A DNA stretch of 11,666 nt from JBFHKO01 sp041595355 (GTDB lineage Bacteria; Pseudomonadota; Gammaproteobacteria; Enterobacterales; Aeromonadaceae): the NCBI GenBank assembly GCA_041595355.1, contig JBFHKO010000071.1:1-11666 (forward strand), written 5' to 3'. This document shows, in pieces, positions 1-6,799 of the stretch. The notes under the pieces were generated by a model. It ran no database searches. It saw only the letters and a program-made list of their open reading frames with translations, and was not told the DNA's origin. The translations under genes and the position numbers were made by a program. How positions within the stretch are numbered: the first letter of the stretch is position 1; every line of letters starts with the position of its first letter.

Positions 1-1320
1 AACCGCCTGCGCAGCCGCATCCGCGTGCAGGCCGACGGTCAGATGAAGACCGGCCGTGACGTGGTCATCGCCGCCCTGCTGGGTGCCGACGAGTTCGGTT
101 TTGCCACCGCGCCGCTGGTGGTCGAAGGCTGCATCATGATGCGCAAGTGCCACCTGAATACCTGCCCGGTAGGGGTGGCCACCCAGGATCCGGAGCTGCG
201 CAAGCGCTTCACCGGTCAGCCGGAGCACGTGGTGAACTACTTCTTCTTCGTCGCCGAGGAAGTGCGTCAGCTGATGGCCGAGCTGGGTATCCGCCAGTTC
301 GACGACCTCATCGGTCGTGCCGACCTGCTGGACAAGAAGGCCGGCATCGAGCACTGGAAGGCCAAGGGTCTGGACTTCTCCAAGGTCTTCCACCAGCCGG
401 ACATGGATGCCAGCGTCGGTCGTCTGCACACCGAGTTCCAGGATCACGCCCTGTTCAAGGCGCTGGACAACCAGCTCATCGAGCAGGCCATGCCGGCCCT
501 GGAAAAGGGCGAGCCGGTCAGGATTGAACTGCCGGTCAAGAACATCAACCGTACCGTGGGCACCATGCTCTCCGGCGAGGTGGCCAAGCGTTACGGCCAT
601 GCCGGTCTGCCCGAGGGCAGCATCCATGTGCGCCTGAACGGCACCGCCGGTCAGAGCTTCGGCGCCTTCCTGGCCCGGGGCGTGACCCTGGAGCTGGTGG
701 GCGAAGGTAACGACTACGTCGGCAAGGGGCTCTCCGGTGGTCGCATCATCATCCGTCCGGATGAGAGCTTCACCGCCGATGCGTCCCAGAACATCATCTG
801 CGGCAACACCGTCATGTACGGTGCCACCGAAGGGGAAGCCTTCCTGAACGGCGTCGGTGGCGAGCGCTTCTGCGTGCGTAACTCCGGCGGTACCGCCGTG
901 GTGGAAGGCGTGGGTGACCATGGCTGTGAATACATGACCGGCGGCACCGTGGTGGTACTGGGGCAGACCGGGCGCAACTTTGCCGCCGGCATGTCCGGTG
1001 GTATCGCCTACGTGCTGGATGAAGAGCAGACCTTCGCCCAGCGCTGCAACCCGGCCCAGGTGAGCCTGGACGTCGTACTGCCCGAAGCCGAGCAGAACAG
1101 CAACGAACCGCGTCATCGTGACACCGCGGATGAAGTGCTGCTCAAGGGCCTCATCCAGCAGCATGCCGAATTCGCCCACAGCGCCAAGGCCCAGGCCATC
1201 CTGGCCGACTGGGACAGCTACCGTGGCAAGTTCGTCAAGGTTTATCCGAACGAGTACCGCCGTGCCCTGAAAGAACTGGCCGCGGCCAAGCAGCAAGCAG
1301 AACAGAAGGAGATCGCGTAA
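1..1320 (+). CDS. gltB: Glutamate synthase (NADPH) large subunit, C-terminal part (5' end outside window)
   Basis: This is the last 439 residues of a protein that is usually about 1,480 residues long; the reading frame is open from base 1. The large subunit makes glutamate from 2-oxoglutarate and the ammonia released from glutamine. It works in the cytoplasm with GltD as its electron-feeding partner. The fragment opens in the FMN-binding synthase domain. Three cysteines spaced C-x5-C-x4-C (codons at 130-132, 148-150 and 163-165) match the 3Fe-4S cluster loop of the family. The C-terminal part, roughly bases 535-1014, is the right-handed beta-helix (GXGXG domain) with regularly spaced glycines. 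The N-terminal amidotransferase domain lies outside the window. The stop TAA shares its last A with the gltD start codon, so the two genes are translationally coupled. Confidence 0.97.
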   Translation, partial: NRLRSRIRVQADGQMKTGRDVVIAALLGADEFGFATAPLVVEGCIMMRKCHLNTCPVGVATQDPELRKRFTGQPEHVVNYFFFVAEEVRQLMAELGIRQFDDLIGRADLLDKKAGIEHWKAKGLDFSKVFHQPDMDASVGRLHTEFQDHALFKALDNQLIEQAMPALEKGEPVRIELPVKNINRTVGTMLSGEVAKRYGHAGLPEGSIHVRLNGTAGQSFGAFLARGVTLELVGEGNDYVGKGLSGGRIIIRPDESFTADASQNIICGNTVMYGATEGEAFLNGVGGERFCVRNSGGTAVVEGVGDHGCEYMTGGTVVVLGQTGRNFAAGMSGGIAYVLDEEQTFAQRCNPAQVSLDVVLPEAEQNSNEPRHRDTADEVLLKGLIQQHAEFAHSAKAQAILADWDSYRGKFVKVYPNEYRRALKELAAAKQQAEQKEIA

Positions 1321-2786
1321 TGGGTAAGCCGACCGGTTTTATCGAATTCGAGCGTGTCAAAGAGACCTACGCGCCGGTTGATGAACGCGTCAAGCATTAT
1401 GGCGAGTTCGTGCCGACCCTGACCGTGGATGAGGCCAAGATCCAGGGCGCCCGTTGCATGGACTGCGGCATTCCGTTCTGCAACAACGGTTGCCCGGTGA
1501 ACAACATCATTCCGGACTGGAACGATCTGGTCTACCGTGGCCACTGGGAGCAGGCCATCAAGGTGCTGCACTCCACCAACAACTTCCCGGAATTCACGGG
1601 CCGGATCTGTCCGGCCCCCTGTGAAACGGCCTGTACCCTGGGCATTAACGACGATCCGGTGGGCATCAAGTCCATCGAGCGCGCCATCATCGATCGTGCC
1701 TGGGAAAACGGCTGGGTGCAGCCGCAGCCGGCCGCGGTCAAGAGCGGCAAGAAGGTGGCCGTGGTCGGCTCCGGCCCGGCCGGCCTGGCGGCTGCCCAGC
1801 AGCTGGCCCGGGTCGGTCACGAGGTGACCGTGTTCGAGAAGAGCGATCGCGCCGGTGGCCTGCTGCGTTACGGTATCCCGGACTTCAAGCTGGACAAGGC
1901 GACCATCGATCGCCGCGTCAAGCAGATGGAGGCCGAGGGGGTGACGTTCAGGACCTCCACCCTGGTGGCCGACAGCAATGGCCTGCCCAAGGGCGTGGTC
2001 AACGATGCCACCACAGTGGTGACCCCGGCCCAGCTGGACGCCGAGTTCGATGCGGTGATCCTGGCCGGTGGCGCCGAGACGCCGCGCGATCTGCCGGTGC
2101 CGGGTCGCGAGTTCTCCGGTATCCACTTCGCGCTGGAGTTCCTGATCCCGCAGAACAAGGAAGTGGCTGGCGATGCCAAGAATGCCATCCATGCCGGTGG
2201 CAAGCATGTGGTGGTGATCGGCGGTGGTGACACCGGCTCCGACTGCGTGGGCACCTCCAACCGCCATGGCGCGACCTCGGTCATCCAGCTGGAAGTGATG
2301 CCGCAGCCGCCGGTGCAGGAGAACAAGGCGCTGACCTGGCCCTACTGGCCGCTCAAGCTGCGCACCTCCTCCTCCCATGAGGAAGGCTGCGAGCGCGAGT
2401 TCGCCGTCTCCACCAAGGCCTTCATCGGCGAGAACGGCAAGCTGACGGCTCTCAAGCTGGTGCGTGTCGAGTTCAAGGATGGGCGTCTGCACGAGATCCC
2501 GGGTTCCGAGTTCGAGCTGAAGGCGGATCTGGTGTTCCTGGCCATGGGCTTCACCCAGCCGCTGGCTAAGGTGCTGGACAGCTTCGGCATCGACAAGGAT
2601 GGCCGCGGCAATGCCAAGGCGACCACCGAGGGTGAGGGCTGCTACGCGACCTCCAAGCCCAAGGTATTTGCCGCCGGCGACATGCGTCGCGGCCAGTCCC
2701 TGGTGGTGTGGGCCATCCGCGAAGGGCGCCAGTGCGCCCGGGAAGTGGATCAGTTCCTGATGGGCAAGAGCACCCTGCCGCGCTGA
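1320..2786 (+). CDS. gltD: Glutamate synthase (NADPH) small subunit
   Basis: This is a complete 488-residue protein that oxidises NADPH and passes electrons through FAD and 4Fe-4S clusters to GltB. The N-terminal cluster-binding region has cysteines at 46, 49, 54 and 58 and a second group at 97, 101 and 105. An FAD-binding Rossmann motif (glycines 150, 152, 155) follows, then an NADPH-binding motif (glycines 301-303 and 306), and finally the second flavin contact AAGD at 451-454. The ATG at 1320 overlaps the gltB stop by one base and has AAGGAG at 1306-1311, eight bases upstream, which fixes the start. The protein is longer than the roughly 470-residue E. coli GltD. It also carries a SSSHEEGCER stretch (350-359) that I associate with the longer Azospirillum/Pseudomonas-type small subunit. 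Expression is probably as a gltBD unit ended by the hairpins at 2788-2859. Confidence 0.97.
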   Translation: MGKPTGFIEFERVKETYAPVDERVKHYGEFVPTLTVDEAKIQGARCMDCGIPFCNNGCPVNNIIPDWNDLVYRGHWEQAIKVLHSTNNFPEFTGRICPAPCETACTLGINDDPVGIKSIERAIIDRAWENGWVQPQPAAVKSGKKVAVVGSGPAGLAAAQQLARVGHEVTVFEKSDRAGGLLRYGIPDFKLDKATIDRRVKQMEAEGVTFRTSTLVADSNGLPKGVVNDATTVVTPAQLDAEFDAVILAGGAETPRDLPVPGREFSGIHFALEFLIPQNKEVAGDAKNAIHAGGKHVVVIGGGDTGSDCVGTSNRHGATSVIQLEVMPQPPVQENKALTWPYWPLKLRTSSSHEEGCEREFAVSTKAFIGENGKLTALKLVRVEFKDGRLHEIPGSEFELKADLVFLAMGFTQPLAKVLDSFGIDKDGRGNAKATTEGEGCYATSKPKVFAAGDMRRGQSLVVWAIREGRQCAREVDQFLMGKSTLPR

Positions 2787-2787
2787 T

Positions 2788-2821
2788 AGTCAGGGTTGGC
2801 CCACCCGGGCCGACCCTGACT
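2788..2821 (+). repeat. Strong hairpin without T-tract just after gltD
   Basis: Bases 2788-2802 pair with 2807-2821 in a 15-bp stem that has one T-G wobble and a four-base loop (ACCC). It begins two bases after the gltD stop. It is not followed by a T-run, so alone it is not a typical intrinsic terminator. It could protect the gltBD mRNA 3' end or act together with the terminator immediately downstream. Confidence 0.8.
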
Positions 2822-2825
2822 GGTT

Positions 2826-2859
2826 AAAACCCCTGCCTTGTGCAGGGGTTTTTGTTTTT
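2826..2859 (+). terminator. Rho-independent terminator of gltBD
   Basis: An 11-bp stem (2826-2836 with 2842-2852) has a five-base loop and is followed by TTTTT-G-TTTTT at 2849-2859. The A-run on the left arm gives a short T-run on the minus strand as well. It may therefore weakly stop transcription coming from the converging gene at 2886-3500. Confidence 0.92.
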
Positions 2860-2885
2860 CTGCGGCCGCGGCTGCAGTGCGGCGC

Positions 2886-3500
2886 CTAGTTATCCGGCCC
2901 CGACATGGAGCAGTGGCCGCGATCGGGATTGGGCTCGACCGGCTGGTGGACGATGTCGCCAAGCTGATCGGCGCCGCCGACATAGTCGCCGTCAATCCAG
3001 ATCTGGGGCACGGTCACCGGCGTCTTGGCGCCGATGAGGGGCTTGACCCGGGCCAGCATTTCATAGAGCGCCCTGGGGCTGCTGATGACATCGTGGTAGT
3101 GGTACGGGATGCCGGCTTCCTGCAGGTACTCCTTGGCCCGCCGGCAATGGGGGCAGCTTTCCTTGCCGAACAGGTGATTACCCTGCAGGCCGCTGCGGCG
3201 GCTGTGTGCTTCGATGACCGCCTGGGTGAGCAGGCCGCGGTTGAGCGCCGCCCCCTGGGAGATGACCCGGCCATTGACCATGACGATGGGCGCGTGCCAG
3301 CCGCCCTTGAGCAAGGGTTGCCACCAGGCATCGAGCCAGTCCCGGATCTGCAGATCGACCTCGATGCCGCTCAGTTCGTTGTCGATGGTGTCCTGGAGCA
3401 CATCCCGGGTCAGGGCACACTCTCCGCAGGGAATGGTGACGCGAAACGGCCCCCAGGCCCCGGCCCAGCGGTAGAGGATGATGCCGATCTTGTCGCTCAT
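2886..3500 (-). CDS. Glutaredoxin-family protein with two tandem thioredoxin-fold domains
   Basis: This is a 204-residue cytoplasmic protein with no signal peptide. The C-terminal half is a recognisable glutaredoxin domain. It has the CPHC active site at 116-119, the TVP segment with the expected cis-proline at 163-165, a QIWIDG strand and the GG turn at 175-176. Such domains reduce disulfides or glutathione mixed disulfides. The N-terminal half also looks like a thioredoxin fold: it has CGEC at 25-28 and an AP-x-VMVNG strand around 70-77 that resembles the cis-proline strand. The ATG at 3500 was chosen because similarity starts there and GAGG sits five bases upstream (3506-3509). An in-frame extension to 3608 would add low-complexity residues. 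It converges on gltD. The redox partner cannot be told from the sequence. Confidence 0.85.
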   Translation of the reverse strand: MSDKIGIILYRWAGAWGPFRVTIPCGECALTRDVLQDTIDNELSGIEVDLQIRDWLDAWWQPLLKGGWHAPIVMVNGRVISQGAALNRGLLTQAVIEAHSRRSGLQGNHLFGKESCPHCRRAKEYLQEAGIPYHYHDVISSPRALYEMLARVKPLIGAKTPVTVPQIWIDGDYVGGADQLGDIVHQPVEPNPDRGHCSMSGPDN

Positions 3501-3736
3501 GACAGCCTCGCAATGGCAGCAGGGCGCATGTGGCCCGGTGGTGGTGGGGTAGCGGCGGTACGGGGCTGTTTTGGCACCCACCGGGCCGTCCCCTCCAGTG
3601 TAGCCCACGGCGCCCGGCGGCGGCCGGGTGTGTCATCTGGCGCGCCTGCTCGGTATCGGAATGTTCCGGGGTATCGGCAAACGTCAGCATAAGGTTAACG
3701 CACAGGCTGAAATTCCAGTCTGGCATGATTTTTTCC

Positions 3737-3765
3737 TTGCGGTGACCAGTCAATTGCATTAGATA
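3737..3765 (+). promoter_or_regulatory. Candidate sigma-70 promoter for the symporter gene
   Basis: TTGCGG (3737-3742) and TAGATA (3760-3765) are separated by exactly 17 bases, about 90 bases before the start codon, in the most AT-rich part of the region. Each hexamer matches the consensus at only three of six positions, so this is a suggestion. Confidence 0.35.
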
Positions 3766-3838
3766 AGGGCGTCGTAAACAGGGTGCCCGCTGTCGGGGTG
3801 CCAATGCAAACATGCCACCGCGGCTGCGGTGAGGAACC

Positions 3839-3844
3839 AAAGGA
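3839..3844 (+). promoter_or_regulatory. Ribosome binding site deciding a GTG start
   Basis: AAAGGA lies nine bases before the GTG at 3854. The next in-frame ATG (codon 14) falls inside the first conserved hydrophobic segment and lacks a comparable site. This supports the GTG start. Confidence 0.65.
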
Positions 3845-3853
3845 ACAAATCAG

Positions 3854-5080
3854 GTGTTAAAAAAAGGACTCCAAAACGTCGGCGTGCAGGTGATGATCGC
3901 CATGCTGCTGGGGACGCTGGCTGGCGTCATCATGGGCGAAACGGCCAGCATGTTTGCTCCGCTGGGCAGCCTGTTCATTCATCTGATCAAGATGCTGGTC
4001 GTACCCCTGGTGGCGGTGGCCATCATCTCCGGTGCCGCCAATCTGGGGCTCAGCCCGTCGGCGGGCAAGCTGGGGGTGACCACGCTGCTGTTTTTCCTGC
4101 TGACCTCGGCCCTGGCCGTGACGCTGGCGTTGGCAATGGGCCTCTTCTTCAAGCCGGGCGTCGGTGTCGATCTGGCCAGCTACCAGCACATGTTCTCCAA
4201 CGAATATGCGGACAAGGGTGAACTGCCCGGTGTGATGGACACCCTGCTGGGCATGATCCCGACCAATGTCTTCCAGTCCCTCAACGAAGCCAACATTCTG
4301 CAGATATTGGTGTTCTGCCTGTTCCTCGGCATTGCGCTGGCCAATCAGCCCCGGGACCGGGTCAAGCCGATGCTGGTCGGCATCAATACCGTCATCGATG
4401 CCTTCGTCTGGATGATCAACAAGGTGATGCTGATAGCGCCGCTGGGCGTGTTCGGCCTGATGGCGGATGCGGTCGGCACCTTCGGTTTTGATGTGCTGAC
4501 CGTGGTGCTCAAGCTCTTCATCGTCTACCTGGGGGCCATCCTCGTCTACGGTTTCGTCATCTATCCGCTCATCATCAAGCTCTTTTCCGACATGTCGGTG
4601 CGCCGTTTCTTCTCCTCGATGAAGAAGGCGCAGGTGGTGGCCTTCTCCACGGCCTCCTCCATGGCGACCCTGCCGGTGACCATGGAAGTGTGCGAGGAGG
4701 AGCTGAAGGTGAGCAACACTACTGCCTCCTTTGCCCTGCCGCTGGGGGCGACCATCAACATGACCGGCAATGCCATCTATTACGGCCTGGTGGCCATCTT
4801 CTTTGCCCAGGTGTTCAATGTCGATCTGGGCATGGGCGCCTATGCGGCCATCATTCTGACGGCCACCCTGGGCGCCATCGGTCAGGCCGGGGTCCCGGGT
4901 CCCTCCTTCCTGGTGGTGGCGGTGCTGCTCGCCGCCGGCATTCCCATCGAAGGATTGCCGCTGCTGTTTGCCCTGGACCGCATCTTCGACATGGTGCGTA
5001 CCGTGCTCAATATCACCGGTGATGCGGCCTGTGCCGTGGTGGTGGACAAGTACAGCCCGGACTACACCCGCTTCAACTAA
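3854..5080 (+). CDS. Dicarboxylate/amino acid:cation symporter (DAACS/SDF family)
   Basis: This is a 408-residue inner-membrane secondary transporter related to GltPh, GltP and DctA. It is expected to import an acidic amino acid or dicarboxylate using an ion gradient. Family landmarks are in order. A serine-rich hairpin STASSMATLPVT at 265-276 matches HP1, the PLGATINM segment (296-303) leads into the broken TM7, and AGVPG at 345-349 matches the HP2 tip. The TM8 signature has D375, D379, R382, T383, N386 and D390. R382 and D379 align with GltPh R397 and D394, favouring an acidic substrate with an amino group. Unusually, the NMDGT motif reads NMTGN (302-306), and F81 stands where GltPh has Tyr89. 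Both are Na3-site positions. Start is GTG with AAAGGA nine bases upstream. It is probably monocistronic, with a terminator at 5132-5165. The exact substrate is not resolved. Confidence 0.9.
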   Translation: MLKKGLQNVGVQVMIAMLLGTLAGVIMGETASMFAPLGSLFIHLIKMLVVPLVAVAIISGAANLGLSPSAGKLGVTTLLFFLLTSALAVTLALAMGLFFKPGVGVDLASYQHMFSNEYADKGELPGVMDTLLGMIPTNVFQSLNEANILQILVFCLFLGIALANQPRDRVKPMLVGINTVIDAFVWMINKVMLIAPLGVFGLMADAVGTFGFDVLTVVLKLFIVYLGAILVYGFVIYPLIIKLFSDMSVRRFFSSMKKAQVVAFSTASSMATLPVTMEVCEEELKVSNTTASFALPLGATINMTGNAIYYGLVAIFFAQVFNVDLGMGAYAAIILTATLGAIGQAGVPGPSFLVVAVLLAAGIPIEGLPLLFALDRIFDMVRTVLNITGDAACAVVVDKYSPDYTRFN

Positions 5081-5131
5081 GCCGCGCTCAGGCGAAGCGG
5101 CCCGTGCCGCCCGCCATGGCGCTGGCTACCC

Positions 5132-5165
5132 AAACCGGCACGCCTCAGGGCGTGCCGGTTTTTTT
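5132..5165 (+). terminator. Rho-independent terminator after the symporter gene
   Basis: A perfect 13-bp stem (5132-5144 with 5149-5161) has a TCAG loop and runs into seven consecutive T (5159-5165). It lies 51 bases past the symporter stop and 24 bases before the converging methyltransferase stop. On the minus strand only three T follow, so it acts mainly on the plus strand. Confidence 0.95.
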
Positions 5166-5189
5166 GTCTGTCGCTCAGGCGTCGGGGGC

Positions 5190-5849
5190 TCAAGGGTGGT
5201 GCGGGCGCATGAGGTAGACCATCTCCGCCAGCGGTTGCGCCGGCTGGTCGGGAAATTGGGGATCGATCTTGATACAGCGTTCGCCGTGCAGCAGTTCGAT
5301 GGCGAAATGGGGCTGGTAGAGGCCGGCCACCTCAGCGTCGATCTCCAGCGGCATGCTCGGGGCGCCCTCGTCGACCGACTCGGTGGTCAGCAGCAGCATC
5401 TGGCTGCGGGATGGCAGGCCTCTGGTCAGCAGGCGGGCATACTGGCTGCGGCCCGAGGCGGGCAGGGCGGTGAGGGCGGCCAGATCGTAGACGGCGCCGA
5501 TGTCGTCGAGATCGCTGTCGCTGAGGTCGAACAGATCGCCGCACCAGATCTCCATGCGGCCATGCCACCAGCGGATGAAGCGGCCATGACGTTGCCGGCT
5601 CGGCACCAGGCCGCGGGCGGCAAAGAAGGCCTGGATGGCGATATGGCTGAGTTCGACGCCGATGACCCTGTGGCCCTGATCGAGCAGCCAGTTCATGTCG
5701 AGACTCTTGCCGCACAGGGGCACCAGCACCGTATCGTCGGACGCCAGCGCAAGCCGGGACCAGAACTGGCGCAGCAGCGGATTGATGCGGGTCTGGTGAA
5801 AGGCGACGTCGTCCTGTTTCCAGCGGGCTTTCCAGCGTTGATTGCTCAT
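5190..5849 (-). CDS. tpm: Thiopurine S-methyltransferase family protein (Se/Te methylation type)
   Basis: This is a 219-residue class I SAM-dependent methyltransferase. Bacterial members methylate thiopurines and selenium or tellurium compounds, giving volatile or less toxic products; the natural substrate is usually unclear. The N-terminal W-x3-W and FHQ-x-xxNP region (6-24) and the SAM-binding block VPLCGKSLDMNWL with GHRVIGVE (43-66) are characteristic of the family. IWCGDLFDL (101-109) follows, and the length is typical. The start at 5849 has AGGAG nine bases upstream (5859-5863) and matches the family N-terminus; an in-frame extension to 5915 has no support. One departure: the usual DRAAL motif reads DLAAL (122-126), placing Leu123 where human TPMT has substrate-contacting Arg152. 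The gene diverges from the dehydrogenase at 6098 and converges with the symporter gene. Confidence 0.92.
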   Translation of the reverse strand: MSNQRWKARWKQDDVAFHQTRINPLLRQFWSRLALASDDTVLVPLCGKSLDMNWLLDQGHRVIGVELSHIAIQAFFAARGLVPSRQRHGRFIRWWHGRMEIWCGDLFDLSDSDLDDIGAVYDLAALTALPASGRSQYARLLTRGLPSRSQMLLLTTESVDEGAPSMPLEIDAEVAGLYQPHFAIELLHGERCIKIDPQFPDQPAQPLAEMVYLMRPHHP

Positions 5850-6097
5850 CGAACTCGGCTCCTGGCAAGAATGCACTGGGATGAGTTCTGCGGGATGCGA
5901 ACAAACCATACGCACGGGGGGTGAAGTCCGAAACTAGCATGCACGCGGCCGGTTTGGCCAATCTTATCGCCTGCGCCGCCTCGCCGGCGCAGGTGATGTC
6001 AGCCGGGGCCGCTTCGGGTAAGCTGGAGCAAGCCGGCGGATCCGGGGCTCCCGTGGCGGGGCCGATCCGCCATCATCGACATGGCATGGAGAGCGTG
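5850..6097. other. Intergenic region between divergent methyltransferase and dehydrogenase genes
   Basis: These 248 bases must hold both promoters, but I see no convincing consensus pair. There are two inverted repeats. One is a 9-bp perfect stem with a six-base loop (5970-5978 with 5985-5993). The other is an 8-bp pair GGCGGATC/GATCCGCC (6035-6042 with 6064-6071) spaced by 21 bases, which ends 26 bases before the dehydrogenase start. Neither is followed by a T-run. The plus-strand frame is open upstream to 5921, but its composition and position do not look like protein. Confidence 0.55.
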
Positions 6098-6778
6098 ATG
6101 TATCAAACTGCAGTGGTGACCGGGGCGACCCGGGGGATAGGCAAGGCGCTGGTCGAACAGCTGACGGCACTGGGTCTGCGGGTCTATGCCAGCGGTCGGG
6201 ATGCCGCGGCGCTGGAGGCCCTCAAGGCGGCCACCGGCTGCGAAGGCGGCGTCTTTGATCTGAGCGATGCCGATCAGGTGCTGGCGCTGTTCGCCGACGC
6301 CGAGCAGGTGCTGGGTCAGGTGGAGGTGCTGATCAACAACGCCGGCTTCAACAGCCGCAAGGCGCCGCTGGCCGAGACCACCCTCGAGGAGTTCGAGCGG
6401 CAGTACGCGGTCAACCTGCGTGCGCCCTATCTGCTGTGCCGCGAGGCGCTCAAGCCGATGCAGGCCCGCGGGCGGGGCTACATCATCAATGTCATCAGCA
6501 CCGCCGCCAAGCGCAGCAACCCGACCATGTCGATTTACACCGCCATGAAGCAGGGACTGCATGGCCTGACCGGGGTACTGATGAAGGAGGCCCAGCCTCA
6601 CGGCGTCAAGGTCACCGCCGTCTATCCGGGGGGCACCGACACCGGGTTTCGCGCCAACCCGCGTCCGGACTACATGTCGGCGGCCAGCGTGGCCAGCCTG
6701 ATAGTGCAGCTGCTGCAAAACCCCGCCGATGTGGTGGTCCACGAACTCACCTTCCGTCCGCCGGTGGAGCTCGAGTAG
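6098..6778 (+). CDS. Short-chain dehydrogenase/reductase (SDR) family oxidoreductase
   Basis: This is a 226-residue soluble classical SDR, using NAD(P)(H) to oxidise an alcohol or reduce a carbonyl; the substrate cannot be inferred. The Rossmann nucleotide motif TGATRGIG is at 8-15, NNAG at 80-83 and the structural Asn at 106. The catalytic triad is Ser134, Tyr147 and Lys151 (YxxxK with Ser 13 residues earlier). PGGTDTGF at 177-184 is the usual loop after the catalytic helix. Arg33 directly after the second strand (ASGR) suggests a preference for NADP(H). At 226 residues it is somewhat shorter than the typical 250. The ATG at 6098 has GGAG six bases upstream (6088-6091); an alternative ATG at 6086 would add four residues. 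It converges on the phosphatase gene with only 21 bases between stops. Confidence 0.9.
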   Translation: MYQTAVVTGATRGIGKALVEQLTALGLRVYASGRDAAALEALKAATGCEGGVFDLSDADQVLALFADAEQVLGQVEVLINNAGFNSRKAPLAETTLEEFERQYAVNLRAPYLLCREALKPMQARGRGYIINVISTAAKRSNPTMSIYTAMKQGLHGLTGVLMKEAQPHGVKVTAVYPGGTDTGFRANPRPDYMSAASVASLIVQLLQNPADVVVHELTFRPPVELE

Positions 6779-6799
6779 GCGCCGGCGGGCCTGCCGCCG

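Larger units (their letters stand above)
3501..3853. other. Intergenic region between divergent glutaredoxin-like and symporter genes
   Basis: These 353 bases carry the 5' regions of two divergent genes. Near the glutaredoxin side is a perfect 10-bp inverted repeat (3532-3541 with 3578-3587) separated by 36 bases. A plausible sigma-70 promoter for the symporter lies at 3737-3765. On the minus strand an ATG at 3726 has a decent AAGGA upstream, but its frame runs deep into the glutaredoxin-like gene, so I do not call it. I see no RNA gene here. Confidence 0.6.

Noticed and set aside
1242..2492. 416-codon open frame on the minus strand opposite gltD
   Set aside because: It lies wholly antisense to gltB/gltD, which have full family motifs. 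Long antisense frames are expected in GC-rich DNA, and the translation shows no recognisable domain.
2838..3692. 284-codon plus-strand frame over the glutaredoxin-like gene
   Set aside because: It is antisense to a gene with clear CPHC and TVP motifs, and its start lies within the gltBD terminator.
3178..3840. Minus-strand frame with an ATG at 3726 and a good AAGGA site upstream
   Set aside because: It would overlap more than 300 bases of the glutaredoxin-like gene in another frame, and its later part is Arg/Pro/His-rich shadow sequence. The first 30 or so residues look more protein-like, but that is not enough to call a gene.
5850..5915. N-terminal extension of the methyltransferase to an upstream ATG
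   Set aside because: The family N-terminus begins at the ATG at 5849, which has AGGAG at good spacing.
5921..6097. N-terminal extension of the dehydrogenase
   Set aside because: The extra residues do not belong to the SDR fold and cover two inverted repeats; the ATG at 6098 has a proper ribosome site.
6783..6799. 6-bp stem between the dehydrogenase and phosphatase stops as a shared terminator
   Set aside because: The stem is short and there is no T-tract on either strand; such stems are common at this GC content.
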